A stretch of DNA of 64,000 bases, from assembly GCA_020726285.1 (NCBI GenBank), contig DYSW01000001.1, forward strand, positions 148,975 through 212,974, in the 5' to 3' direction. The DNA comes from Melioribacter roseus (GTDB lineage: Bacteria; Bacteroidota; Ignavibacteria; Ignavibacteriales; Melioribacteraceae). Shown here piece after piece: positions 44,555-53,401 of this stretch (within the stretch, counting starts at the first letter, position 1; every line of letters starts with the position of its first letter). The translations under genes were made by a program, and so were the position numbers. A model generated the notes under the pieces. That model was not told the DNA's origin and searched no databases. It was given only the letters and a program-made list of their open reading frames with translations.

Positions 44555-47047
44555 ATGCGATTAAGAAAAGAAATAAAATCACATAAAGAAGATTCAACAC
44601 CAAAAGTTCAGAATTCAGAATTCTTTATATCCCCCGAAAAAAAGAAGAAAATTACTGGAATTTTGGTTGTAATTTTTTCCTTACTGATTATCCTAAGTAT
44701 TTTTTCATATTCTCGTTACGACAAAGCTAATTTAAATTACACTTTTGGTGATTTCTTACGCGTGTTTTCACAGGAAACAGAATTTGTAACTCGAATAGAA
44801 AGTACACATAATTTACTTGGTATTTTTGGTGCTTATATTTCAGATTTTCTCATTAATTCCACTATTGGTTGGATGTCGCTTATTTTTCCAATTTTACTTT
44901 TTGTTTTGGGCGTAACTATTGTAAAAAAAGATGCAATTAAAAATTCCTTGAAATTCTCGTATTTTCTTTTTTATAATGGATTATTAATCTCGTTACTTTT
45001 TGGCGTGTTACGTTATTCACTAAAATTATTTCCGGAAGTGAATGAACTATCAGGCAAAGTTGGACTTTTTTTTGGAACTGGAATAAGCAGATTATTTGGC
45101 GGACTTGGAGCAATTTTATTTATAGTTACACTTTTTGTAATTACTTGGATTATTTATTTTGATTTCAGCTTTTCGGCTATTTTCGGCAAAATTCTCGAAA
45201 TTTTCGGAATAGAAAAATCATCTGAAGAAAATTCTGAAAAAAATAAAAATTCACATGAAAGAGCAGAGTTAACACAGGAATTTGTACTTCCAACAAATTA
45301 TAAACATTCCAAAGGAAAAACATTTATTACAACATTAACAGATGTTGGTGAAACAACAGACGAAGAAGAAATTGTACAAAACACCGAGAAAGAGACTGTA
45401 ATTAAAATCAAAAAAAATGAAAACCGCTCAAATATCAAAAATAGTGGGGAAGAATCTCAAGAATCGGAAATTGAAGAAAAATCTCGAATAAGTGATAAAA
45501 TAATAATTGAATCTGTTGATGAAGATATTGAGAAAAAAATGCCGGAACAGTGGGAAGAAAAGTTAAATTACAAATACCCAACTTTAGATTTGCTTGAAGA
45601 TGTTCCTGAAGGTGAAGTTGAAATATCTGAAGAAGAATTAAAGAGAAATGCTGAACTTCTTAAAGAAAAACTAAAATTATTTGACATTATTATTGAAAAT
45701 ATTGATGTTACTCCGGGACCAGTTGTAACTTTGTATGAATTAGTTCCGGCACCAAACGTAAAAATCAGCAAAATTGTAAATCTTGAAAATGATATTGCAC
45801 TCGCACTTTCAGCTCGAGGAATTAGAATAATGGCTCCAATTCCTGGTAAAGGCGTAATTGGAGTTGAAATTCCAAATGCAAAATCTTCACCCGTAACAGC
45901 AAAAATGATTCTTGGGCAAATGGATGTTAAAAAGTATGAATTACCACTTGCTTTGGGTAAAACTATTTCAGGCGAAATTCATGTAACAGATTTAGCAAAA
46001 ATGCCTCATCTTTTAATTGCCGGAGCAACTGGTGCAGGGAAAAGTGTTGGCGTTAATATGATGGTTACAACTTTACTTTATTCAAAACATCCATCTGATG
46101 TAAAATTTGTGATTATCGACCCAAAAAAGATTGAACTTACGTTTTATAAATTATTAACCAAACATTTTCTTGCCGTTTCGCCCGATATTGATGAAGATGT
46201 TATTACAACTCCACAAAACGCTTTGCTTGTATTAAAATCCGTTGAAATTGAAATGGATAAACGATACGATAAATTGGCTAAACTTGGAGTTAAAAATATT
46301 GTGGATTATAATATTAAAGTAGCAAATCCAAGCGCATTGCTCAAAAATACTGAATCTATGAAGCATTACAAATTACCTTATATTGTTGTTGTAATTGATG
46401 AATTAGCAGATTTAATGATAACTTCAGGCAAAGAAGTAGAAGAACCAATTACAAGAATTGCACAGCTTGCGCGTGCTGTTGGAATTCATCTTATTGTTGC
46501 AACGCAAAGACCTTCGGTAAATGTTATAACAGGAACAATTAAAGCAAATTTTCCAGCTCGAATTGCTTATCAAACTGCTTCAAAAATAGATTCGCGTACA
46601 ATATTAGATGGAAAAGGAGCAGAACAACTTTTAGGTAGAGGTGATATGCTGTTTCTTCCTGGTGGAATGCCAAAAGCAATGAGAATTCAAAACGCTTTTA
46701 TTTCCACAGATGAAGTTGAAAAAGTAACAGAATTTATTTATAAACAGCAAGGTTTTTCAAAACGATATTTGTTACCGTCAATTTATGATAAGAAAAGAAA
46801 AGCAGATTCTAACTTTTTAACAGATATGGACCCGATGTTACCTGAAGCCGCCAAAGTGATAATTCAAAGCCAACAAGGTTCAGTCTCGTATTTACAAAGA
46901 AAATTGAAATTAGGTTACGGCAGAGCTTCTCGAATTATTGATCAACTTGAAGAAATGGGAGTTGTCGGACAACTTGAAGGAAGTAAAGGCAGAGAAGTTT
47001 TAGTTTCAACAGAAGAAGAATTAGAAAGTATTTTAAGGTCGTTGTGA
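44555..47047 (+). CDS. ftsK: DNA translocase FtsK
   Basis: An 830-residue septal DNA pump that moves chromosome termini during division. The N-terminus has four or five transmembrane helices (about 33-215). A charged linker spans about 220-345. The motor has the alpha/beta parts from about 350, Walker A GATGAGKS (490-497) and Walker B VVVIDELADLM. The C-terminal gamma winged helix (about 765-825) has SYLQRKLKLGYGRASRIIDQL, which reads KOPS-type sites. The lolA gene overlaps its stop, as in the ftsK-lolA order of proteobacteria. Confidence 0.96.
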   Translation: MRLRKEIKSHKEDSTPKVQNSEFFISPEKKKKITGILVVIFSLLIILSIFSYSRYDKANLNYTFGDFLRVFSQETEFVTRIESTHNLLGIFGAYISDFLINSTIGWMSLIFPILLFVLGVTIVKKDAIKNSLKFSYFLFYNGLLISLLFGVLRYSLKLFPEVNELSGKVGLFFGTGISRLFGGLGAILFIVTLFVITWIIYFDFSFSAIFGKILEIFGIEKSSEENSEKNKNSHERAELTQEFVLPTNYKHSKGKTFITTLTDVGETTDEEEIVQNTEKETVIKIKKNENRSNIKNSGEESQESEIEEKSRISDKIIIESVDEDIEKKMPEQWEEKLNYKYPTLDLLEDVPEGEVEISEEELKRNAELLKEKLKLFDIIIENIDVTPGPVVTLYELVPAPNVKISKIVNLENDIALALSARGIRIMAPIPGKGVIGVEIPNAKSSPVTAKMILGQMDVKKYELPLALGKTISGEIHVTDLAKMPHLLIAGATGAGKSVGVNMMVTTLLYSKHPSDVKFVIIDPKKIELTFYKLLTKHFLAVSPDIDEDVITTPQNALLVLKSVEIEMDKRYDKLAKLGVKNIVDYNIKVANPSALLKNTESMKHYKLPYIVVVIDELADLMITSGKEVEEPITRIAQLARAVGIHLIVATQRPSVNVITGTIKANFPARIAYQTASKIDSRTILDGKGAEQLLGRGDMLFLPGGMPKAMRIQNAFISTDEVEKVTEFIYKQQGFSKRYLLPSIYDKKRKADSNFLTDMDPMLPEAAKVIIQSQQGSVSYLQRKLKLGYGRASRIIDQLEEMGVVGQLEGSKGREVLVSTEEELESILRSL

Positions 47048-47610
47048 TACAAAGATTATTCATTTTATTTGTAATATTTTCTTCGAGTATTCTTCTATCG
47101 CAAGAAAATCCAATTTTTAATGGAATGAAAAGTAAATTCCAAAATGCTGAGAATTTCTCAATTAATTTTTCATCAGAAAAAGGAAATGGAGAATATTTTT
47201 TTATCAAACCTGAAAAAGAAGCTATTATTTTTGCTGAAAATTTAATTATAATCGAAAAAGATGAAGTTACAACTTTTAACAAAAGGCAGAATAAACTGAT
47301 TTATACCAAAAAACATAATAGCATTGCTCCTTATTCGTTCAATAATATTTTCAGTTTGGTAGAAAAAAATGTAAAAATTGCTGAAACTAAGAATCAAATA
47401 GAGCTTGATTTTTCGTCCGAAAAACAACCAAAATTTGAGAAGATAATCTTCAAACTCGATAAAAAACAGTTGCCTGAAGAAATTATCATTGAAAACAATA
47501 AAAAAAGAAACAAAATTATCGTGAATAAAATTCAATTCAATTTGAATAATATTCAATCAAAAATAAAAATTGAGAAAAACGCTCAAACAAAAGTTGTGGA
47601 CTTGCGATGA
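47044..47610 (+). CDS. LolA-like outer-membrane lipoprotein carrier
   Basis: A 188-residue periplasmic protein with a signal peptide (about 1-20, ending LLSQE). The body has the open beta-barrel pattern of LolA: an N-terminal helix (NGMKSKFQNAENFSINFSSE), GNGEYFFIKPEKEAIIFAEN and a repeated strand pattern with LDKKQLPEEIIIEN. Sequence similarity to known LolA is weak, but position after ftsK and length agree. LolA would ferry lipoproteins from inner to outer membrane. The start is a GTG overlapping the ftsK TGA by four bases. Confidence 0.75.
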   Translation: MIQRLFILFVIFSSSILLSQENPIFNGMKSKFQNAENFSINFSSEKGNGEYFFIKPEKEAIIFAENLIIIEKDEVTTFNKRQNKLIYTKKHNSIAPYSFNNIFSLVEKNVKIAETKNQIELDFSSEKQPKFEKIIFKLDKKQLPEEIIIENNKKRNKIIVNKIQFNLNNIQSKIKIEKNAQTKVVDLR

Positions 47611-48653
47611 AGATTAAAAAGCAAGTATTTAGTTGGATTATTTCAGTTTTTGTAGCTGGGTTTTTCTTTACAATTGCTTTCAAAAATGTAGAATTTGACG
47701 CAATTTTGCCATATTTCTCCAAAATTGATTATCTATATTTAGTAATCTTTTTCATGCTCTACTTTTTTACAAATATTATCCGAACATTTCGTTGGAAAGT
47801 AATTATTTCAAGTGTAAAAGAAAATTCATCATTCTTAAATTTATTTACTTCAATGATGGTTGGTTATGGAGTAAACTCAATTGTTCCTCGTTTGGGTGAA
47901 TTTTACCGAGCATTTTTCCTTGCCAAGTGGGAAAATATATCGCGAGGAGCAATGTTTGGGACAGTAATTGTTGAGCGAATTATCGATTTAATCGCTTTAT
48001 TTTTATCCGTTATGCTAAGCATTTCTTTGTATGATGGCAATATTTACATTGATATTCCATGGTTGAAAACTACCTTAATTTGGACGGGAACTTTAACTTT
48101 AACTTTAACACTTTTTATCATTGTGCTAGTTATTGCTGGGGAAAGAAGTTATAGTTTTATAATTATTGTGATAAGAAGATATTCACCAACATTTGCCCAA
48201 CAAATTGAATCACTTTTTGAAAAACTTGTTTCGGGATTTTCAAGTATAAACGGAAAACAAAATTTTATTTACGTAATTATTTCGACAATTATGGTTATGT
48301 TTTTCTATGGATTAACAAGTTATGCTGGTTTTATGATTTTCCCAAGCGAATTGGCGAATGGAGGAACAATGAAAATTGCATGGATTTTAATGACAATTAG
48401 TGCTTTTGGTGTTGTTATTCCAACTCCAGGTGGTTTAGGTTCTTATCATGCTATTGTAATTTTTGTACTTTCAACTTTATTTAATTTTTCTGAAGAAATA
48501 AGTGTTGCTTACGCAATTCTTACACACGCTATTTCATATTTTGGATTTATTATAATTGCAATTATCTCATATATTTTTGTAAATATTCAAAGGAAAAAGA
48601 AAAATTTACCAATTTATAATTTTTTGAGTGTTTGGAAAAATGGAGATGAATAA
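47607..48653 (+). CDS. Flippase-like membrane protein (YbhN/LPG synthase TM family)
   Basis: A 348-residue inner-membrane protein with about eight helices. The pattern FFMLYFFTNIIRTFRWKVII, SMMVGYGVNSIVPRLGEFYRAFFL and VVIPTPGGLGSYHAIVIFVLS (in parts) is the hallmark of the UPF0104/MprF-membrane-domain group, thought to move lipids across the membrane. The MprF transferase domain is absent. It overlaps the lolA stop by four bases, which places it in an envelope-building transcript with an outer-membrane barrel and uppP. Confidence 0.88.
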   Translation: MKIKKQVFSWIISVFVAGFFFTIAFKNVEFDAILPYFSKIDYLYLVIFFMLYFFTNIIRTFRWKVIISSVKENSSFLNLFTSMMVGYGVNSIVPRLGEFYRAFFLAKWENISRGAMFGTVIVERIIDLIALFLSVMLSISLYDGNIYIDIPWLKTTLIWTGTLTLTLTLFIIVLVIAGERSYSFIIIVIRRYSPTFAQQIESLFEKLVSGFSSINGKQNFIYVIISTIMVMFFYGLTSYAGFMIFPSELANGGTMKIAWILMTISAFGVVIPTPGGLGSYHAIVIFVLSTLFNFSEEISVAYAILTHAISYFGFIIIAIISYIFVNIQRKKKNLPIYNFLSVWKNGDE

Positions 48654-49296
48654 GTTTTTTTTCGTTTTAATAATATTTATAAATTCAATTTATGCTCAAG
48701 AAATTGACAAAAAACAACTTGCAATTACCGTTGGAATGGGAATTGACTATTCTTACGTTCCGATGGTTGTAGATTACATTAATAATAATTATGCTTACGG
48801 GAAAGTACTTTCTGAATTTAACACGGCAGTAGAATTTTGGGGAAGTATGAATTACCCAATTTCAGATAAATTTGATCTGGAACTTGATTATTCATATAAC
48901 TATTTCAATTATTCAGATTTTTTGTTTATGGGTTCGTATTACGAATTAAGCAAAACATCAAATATCGTTTCTGGTTTAATTCTGTATAAAATTCCAATTT
49001 CTGGTGTCATTTTTAGATTTGGTTTAGGCGGGAATGCAAATTTTGTAACAATTGAAGAGAAAGTTTTTCAAATGAATTCTGGCTCAGCAATTGGATTTGG
49101 ACTAAGCGGCAAGACTGAAATGTTAGTTCCATTTTCAGAAAATACATTTGCAAGTCTTTCGACAGTTCTTCGTTATGCTTTAATTGGCACACCAAATTCG
49201 GATAATTGCCCTTTTTATGATGAAGTAACTGCTGAAGAAGTTGAGTTGAACTATCTTTCAGTAATTTTTAGAATAGGTTTACAGTACAAATTTTAG
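48646..49296 (+). CDS. Outer-membrane beta-barrel protein
   Basis: A 216-residue protein with signal peptide MNKFFFVLIIFINSIYAQ and alternating-strand pattern to a C-terminal aromatic (LQYKF), as in small OmpA/OmpW-like barrels. Examples of strands: ELDYSYNYFNYSDF, GVIFRFGLGGNANF and ELNYLSVIFRIGLQ. Three starts compete in the frame: TTG 48628, ATG 48640 and ATG 48646; the last gives the cleanest signal peptide, though its SD spacing is poor. Its coding start lies within the end of the flippase-like gene. Function unknown. Confidence 0.72.
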   Translation: MNKFFFVLIIFINSIYAQEIDKKQLAITVGMGIDYSYVPMVVDYINNNYAYGKVLSEFNTAVEFWGSMNYPISDKFDLELDYSYNYFNYSDFLFMGSYYELSKTSNIVSGLILYKIPISGVIFRFGLGGNANFVTIEEKVFQMNSGSAIGFGLSGKTEMLVPFSENTFASLSTVLRYALIGTPNSDNCPFYDEVTAEEVELNYLSVIFRIGLQYKF

Positions 49297-49302
49297 GTTT
49301 TT

Positions 49303-50160
49303 ATGACAATATTTGAAGCAATGGTTCTGGGAATAATTCAAGGAATTACAGAATTTTTACCAATTAGTAGCACGGGACATTTAACGGTTGCTGCTCAGTT
49401 TATGGGGTTAATTTCTGAAGATAATCCAAAAGAATGGACTTCTTTTATGGCGGTGATTCAACTTGGAACTTTGGCATCGGTTTTCATCTATTTTTGGAAA
49501 GATATTTGGGCAATTTTAAATGATTTCATTTCAAATAATATTATTTCTCGAGTGGAATTCAAAAATCAAACAGAAAATTCAAAGTTAGGTTGGTTAATTA
49601 TTATTGGTTCAATTCCAGTAATAATTTTTGGATTAGGTTTCAAAGATTTTATTGAAGGAGCATTTACAAAGGATTTGTATGTGATTTCAGCTAATTTAAT
49701 AATTTTTGCAATAATTCTTGCAATTGCCGAAAAAGTTGGGAAATTTAAAAAAGAAATGAACCAAATTACTTGGAAAGATTCTCTTGTAATTGGAATATTC
49801 CAAACATTTGCTCTAATTCCAGGTTCATCTCGTTCAGGTTCAACAATAACAGGCGGATTATTTATTGGTCTTAAAAGAGATACTGCAGCAAAATTCTCCT
49901 TTTTGCTTGGAATTCCAGCAATTCTTGGAAGCGGTTTGCTTGAATTTTATCATCAAATGGAATTTATGAATTCGTCAAACGCAACAACTTTGGCAATTGC
50001 AACAATTGTTTCGGCAATCAGCGGCTATCTTGCAATTGATTTTTTATTAAAATTCTTGAAATCAAAATCTACGTACATTTTTATTTGGTATAGAATAGCA
50101 ATAGCAATTGTTATTCTGCTTTTAATTTCAAATGGATTAATAAACAAAGGATATTTATGA
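49303..50160 (+). CDS. uppP: Undecaprenyl-diphosphatase (UppP/BacA)
   Basis: A 285-residue membrane phosphatase recycling the lipid carrier of cell-wall synthesis. The two signature loops are intact: [15 protein letters not shown] near residue 18, with catalytic Glu/His, and [13 protein letters not shown] near residue 170, with the essential Arg. About seven helices are predicted. It begins six bases after the barrel gene and overlaps the next gene by four bases. Confidence 0.96.
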   Translation: MTIFEAMVLGIIQGITEFLPISSTGHLTVAAQFMGLISEDNPKEWTSFMAVIQLGTLASVFIYFWKDIWAILNDFISNNIISRVEFKNQTENSKLGWLIIIGSIPVIIFGLGFKDFIEGAFTKDLYVISANLIIFAIILAIAEKVGKFKKEMNQITWKDSLVIGIFQTFALIPGSSRSGSTITGGLFIGLKRDTAAKFSFLLGIPAILGSGLLEFYHQMEFMNSSNATTLAIATIVSAISGYLAIDFLLKFLKSKSTYIFIWYRIAIAIVILLLISNGLINKGYL

Positions 50161-50768
50161 AAAAATTACTTCTTTTAGGAATTATTTTAGTAATTCAAGC
50201 ATGTGCACATTTTCAAACTGCAGATGAACAAAAAACGATAACAGATGAAAAAAAACAGGAGATACTTATGAATACAGAAAATGGCGAAAAACTTATCGCA
50301 CAATTTAAAACGAATCATGGAGATTTTTCGATTCAATTAATGCCCGAAAAAGCTCCATTAACAGTTAAAAATTTTATCGGATTGGCAGAAAAAAAATATT
50401 ACGACGGAATTACTTTTCACCGTGTAATTGATAATTTTATGATTCAAGGTGGAGATCCAACAGGAACTGGTTCAAGTGGAGAATCAATTTATGGCGGAAC
50501 TTTCGGTGATGAATTTGACAAAGATTTGAATTTCACTGAGATTGGGATTCTTGCAATGGCAAATCGTGGTCCAAACACAAATACAAGTCAGTTTTTTATA
50601 ACACTTGTCGAAACTCCTTGGTTAAATCAAAAACATACAATTTTCGGTAAAGTTATTGACGGAATGGAAATTGTTCAAAAAATTGGTAAAGTGCCAACAA
50701 CAAAACCATTCGATAAACCAGTTGAAAAAGTAATAATTGAATCATTAACTATTGAAAAAGTTAAGTAA
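50157..50768 (+). CDS. Cyclophilin-type peptidyl-prolyl isomerase, lipoprotein
   Basis: A 203-residue protein with a lipoprotein signal (LVIQACAHF), so it is anchored in the envelope. The cyclophilin fold runs from about 42 to 200: [65 protein letters not shown] and [12 protein letters not shown]. The catalytic Arg in FHRV and the Gln-Phe-Phe motif are present. It would assist folding of exported proteins. It overlaps uppP by four bases (ATGA). Confidence 0.94.
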   Translation: MKKLLLLGIILVIQACAHFQTADEQKTITDEKKQEILMNTENGEKLIAQFKTNHGDFSIQLMPEKAPLTVKNFIGLAEKKYYDGITFHRVIDNFMIQGGDPTGTGSSGESIYGGTFGDEFDKDLNFTEIGILAMANRGPNTNTSQFFITLVETPWLNQKHTIFGKVIDGMEIVQKIGKVPTTKPFDKPVEKVIIESLTIEKVK

Positions 50769-50770
50769 AA

Positions 50771-51787
50771 TTGGCAGAAAGCAAAACAAATCGTTCGATT
50801 GAAGAAGTTCTAAAATTTGCAGATAAAAAAAATCCACTACCCATATATTATTTATTTGGGAAAGATAATTTTGAAATAAATAGTAAATCTCAGAAATTAC
50901 AAGAAATATTTGCAGATTTGCTTATCTCGGATTTTGATAAAGAAGTTTTTAATTTTGATAAAAATTCAACTTTATCAAACGCTTTGTTTTCTGCTTATGC
51001 TTTCCCATTTGGAAGTGAAAAAAAAGTTGTAATTCTCAATAATTTTGAATTTATTGACGAAAAAGATGAGTTCCTTGCGTATATTGATTCTCCTCAACAA
51101 TCTACAATTCTTATTATAACACATTTTAATTCCAATCTCGGAAAGTCTAAAATTTACGATTCACTTCGAAAAAAAGGTTATCTGTTTGAATCGCCAGAAT
51201 TAAAATCTGCAGAATATCCAAAGTGGATATTCAATTATTTTAAGCAAAATGGATTTTTACTAACTGATGATAACACTAATTTGATTCTTGAATTAGTTGG
51301 TGAAAACAAAGACTTAATTGCATCGCATCTTCCTAAATTCCAAGATTTTATGAATGGAAGAACAAATATTACCAAAGAAGATATTGTTACTTTAATAGCA
51401 AAAACTAAAAAATACTCTGCATTTGATGTAATTGACGCAATTGCTAACGGTGATAGAAAAAAATCTTTAGTAATTGGGAATAACTTAGTTCAAAATACAA
51501 CAGATTTTATTTTGCTATTAGGAGCATTAAATTCTTTTTTCACACAAACTGCCTTTGCATTGGAATTTATTAAGCAAAAAAAATCAGACAACGAAATTAT
51601 GAGTGTCGGAGGAATTTCATACATGCAATTGAAGAAAATTAAGATGGCAAAGCAATTCCATAATGATAAAATATTACGAAATGTATTTTCTGCTTTGATG
51701 GAGGCTGATGTTAAATTTAAAACAGGAAGCATGGAAACAAAGTCTTTATTTTATATTCTAATTTCAGAAATATTTAATTTCAATTAA
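50771..51787 (+). CDS. holA: DNA polymerase III subunit delta
   Basis: A 338-residue clamp-loader subunit. The pattern NPLPIYYLFGKDNFEINSK, followed by FSAYAFPFGSEKKVVILNNF and a C-terminal collar domain with KMAKQFHNDKI and ALMEADVKFKTGSMETK, matches the delta family, which is poorly conserved otherwise. The start is TTG at 50771, two bases after the isomerase stop; no ATG lies nearby and the homologous N-terminus begins there. Confidence 0.88.
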   Translation: MAESKTNRSIEEVLKFADKKNPLPIYYLFGKDNFEINSKSQKLQEIFADLLISDFDKEVFNFDKNSTLSNALFSAYAFPFGSEKKVVILNNFEFIDEKDEFLAYIDSPQQSTILIITHFNSNLGKSKIYDSLRKKGYLFESPELKSAEYPKWIFNYFKQNGFLLTDDNTNLILELVGENKDLIASHLPKFQDFMNGRTNITKEDIVTLIAKTKKYSAFDVIDAIANGDRKKSLVIGNNLVQNTTDFILLLGALNSFFTQTAFALEFIKQKKSDNEIMSVGGISYMQLKKIKMAKQFHNDKILRNVFSALMEADVKFKTGSMETKSLFYILISEIFNFN

Positions 51788-51820
51788 GTGGAACAAATTC
51801 ATAATTAAAAGGTAGAAAGT

Positions 51821-52408
51821 TTGTTTAATCTCGATTACAAAATATTGAGCGATGAAGTGCTAATAAAAGATTTTCAAGAAAATAATAATCTTGATGCTTA
51901 TCAGGAATTAGTACGAAGGTACAAAGATCCGCTTACAAATTTTGTTTATAGATTTATTGGTGATAAAGAATTAGCTGTTGATATTGTTCAAGATACAATG
52001 GTAAAATTTTATCTAAAGAAAGATTCTTATCAAACGATTGCAAAGTTTTCGACATGGTTGTACACAATTGCAACAAACTTGGCTAGAAACGAATATAAAA
52101 GGAAAAGAAGAAGAACATTTCTATCTTTGAATCATGACGATTCTGAAATTCCTTTGCAAGTTGAAGATGGGAAAATTCTGTCACCCGAGAGAGAAACAGA
52201 TAATAGTTTTCTTGCTGAAGAAGTTCAAAAAGCGTTACTTCGTGTAAAACCAGTTTATCGAGAAATGGTGATTTTACGAGACATTGAAGGATTTTCATAC
52301 GAAGAAATTGCTGAAATGAAAAAAACTTCACTCGGAACTGTTAAATCAAGAATTAACAGAGGAAGAAATCATTTGAAAATAATGCTACAGAAATACTATG
52401 AAGAGTAA
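51821..52408 (+). CDS. ECF-type RNA polymerase sigma factor
   Basis: A 195-residue sigma-70-family factor. Region 2: YQELVRRYKDPLTNFVYRFI with DIVQDTMVKFYL and FSTWLYTIATNLARNEYKR. Region 4: PVYREMVILRDIEGFSYEEIA and GTVKSRINRGRNHL. There is no sigma1.1 or region 3, so it is of the extracytoplasmic-function group. The start is TTG, with AGG eight bases upstream. The next gene overlaps its end by 11 bases and looks like a membrane anti-sigma partner. Confidence 0.92.
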   Translation: MFNLDYKILSDEVLIKDFQENNNLDAYQELVRRYKDPLTNFVYRFIGDKELAVDIVQDTMVKFYLKKDSYQTIAKFSTWLYTIATNLARNEYKRKRRRTFLSLNHDDSEIPLQVEDGKILSPERETDNSFLAEEVQKALLRVKPVYREMVILRDIEGFSYEEIAEMKKTSLGTVKSRINRGRNHLKIMLQKYYEE

Positions 52409-53000
52409 AAAAATATCTGATAATGAATTAACAAACCTACTTCAAGGTTTGCCAAAGGAGAAAGCTCCTGAAAATTTTGAATTTAACTTAATGACAAGAA
52501 TTCAAAATAAACAATTTGGGAATTTACAAAAAGAGGAAAAGTCAATTTTTTGGTGGATTATGCTACCATCTGGAACTATTGTTCTTTCAGCTTTCATTCT
52601 CTTTGCTGTGCTATTCAACAATTCCAAGCAAACTTCCAATTTGGTTAACAAAACTAAATCTTTTCAAGGTAAACCTGACATAATTTATGTTGTTTTGCCT
52701 GAAGAAAATCAAATTTCAGAAAAAAAATCAATTTCAAACGATATTTTTGTGAAAATTGCAAAATCTAATGTGAGTTCACCAAAAATTAATCAAGCACTAC
52801 CTTATAATTCTAATAATAATGTTTTATTAGATGGTTATTTAGATAAACCAATTCCCAATTCATTTGATGCAACTTTAGTAAGTGGTGGAAGTAGCGAACA
52901 ATCAGTTGGAAATTTTGCCACAAAACAATCAATAAAAGTGCAAAATGACAAAGCAAAAAAAGATTCAATAGAAGCAAAAAAGAAATTAAAAACTAAATAA
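52398..53000 (+). CDS. Putative membrane anti-sigma factor
   Basis: A 200-residue protein with a short cytosolic N-terminus (1-48, LLQGLPKEKAPENFEFNLM), one transmembrane helix (about 49-71) and an extracytoplasmic tail rich in Ser, Asn and Lys ending in a Lys-rich segment. The N-terminal LxxLPKEKAPENFxxxLMxRI pattern resembles short anti-sigma domains. No zinc-binding HxxxCxxC is present. The 11-base overlap with the sigma gene is the main evidence for pairing. What it senses is unknown. Confidence 0.68.
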   Translation: MKSKKISDNELTNLLQGLPKEKAPENFEFNLMTRIQNKQFGNLQKEEKSIFWWIMLPSGTIVLSAFILFAVLFNNSKQTSNLVNKTKSFQGKPDIIYVVLPEENQISEKKSISNDIFVKIAKSNVSSPKINQALPYNSNNNVLLDGYLDKPIPNSFDATLVSGGSSEQSVGNFATKQSIKVQNDKAKKDSIEAKKKLKTK

Positions 53001-53001
53001 A

Positions 53002-53032
53002 TTTGTAGTTTTTCTATGATTTATTATATTTG
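53002..53032 (+). promoter_or_regulatory. Promoter of rpmE
   Basis: TTTG (53002-53005), 19-base spacer, TATATTTG (53025-53032). Both elements match TTTG-N17-23-TAnnTTTG exactly, 33 bases before the rpmE start. Confidence 0.6.
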
Positions 53033-53065
53033 TAATCTTAAAAATTATAGGTAAAGGTGTTTATA

Positions 53066-53269
53066 ATGAAGAACGGTATTCATCCTAATTATCAGAATTG
53101 TGTTGTAACATGTGTTTGTGGAAATTCTTTCACAACAAGATCTACTGCTCCTCAATTAAAATTGGAAATTTGCTCAGAATGCCATCCATTTTTTACAGGA
53201 AAACAAAAAATGTTAGATTCTGCTGGACGAGTTGAGAAATTTAATAAAAAGTATGGTTTGAAAAACTAA
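53066..53269 (+). CDS. rpmE: 50S ribosomal protein L31 (zinc-binding type)
   Basis: A 67-residue ribosomal protein of the C+ type: CVCG near residue 16 and CSECHPF near residue 36 provide zinc ligands. IHPNY at the start and [19 protein letters not shown] are family blocks. A GTG three codons upstream is in frame, but the ATG at 53066 has AAAGGTG at proper spacing and matches the family start. It has its own promoter and terminator. Confidence 0.97.
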   Translation: MKNGIHPNYQNCVVTCVCGNSFTTRSTAPQLKLEICSECHPFFTGKQKMLDSAGRVEKFNKKYGLKN

Positions 53270-53293
53270 GTTATAACAAAATACAACTTTTTG

Positions 53294-53328
53294 AAACCGT
53301 CAAATCAATAAGATTCTGGCGGTTTTTT
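53294..53328 (+). terminator. Intrinsic terminator after rpmE
   Basis: An 8-bp stem (53294-53301 with 53318-53325, one G-U pair) with a 16-base loop and a T run through 53328, beginning 25 bases after the rpmE stop. Confidence 0.75.
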
Positions 53329-53401
53329 ATTTTTAAAAATTCAAATATTAGCAAATTTGGTTTACTATATTTCATTGTTATAAAATTAAATGTGATGTTT
53401 T

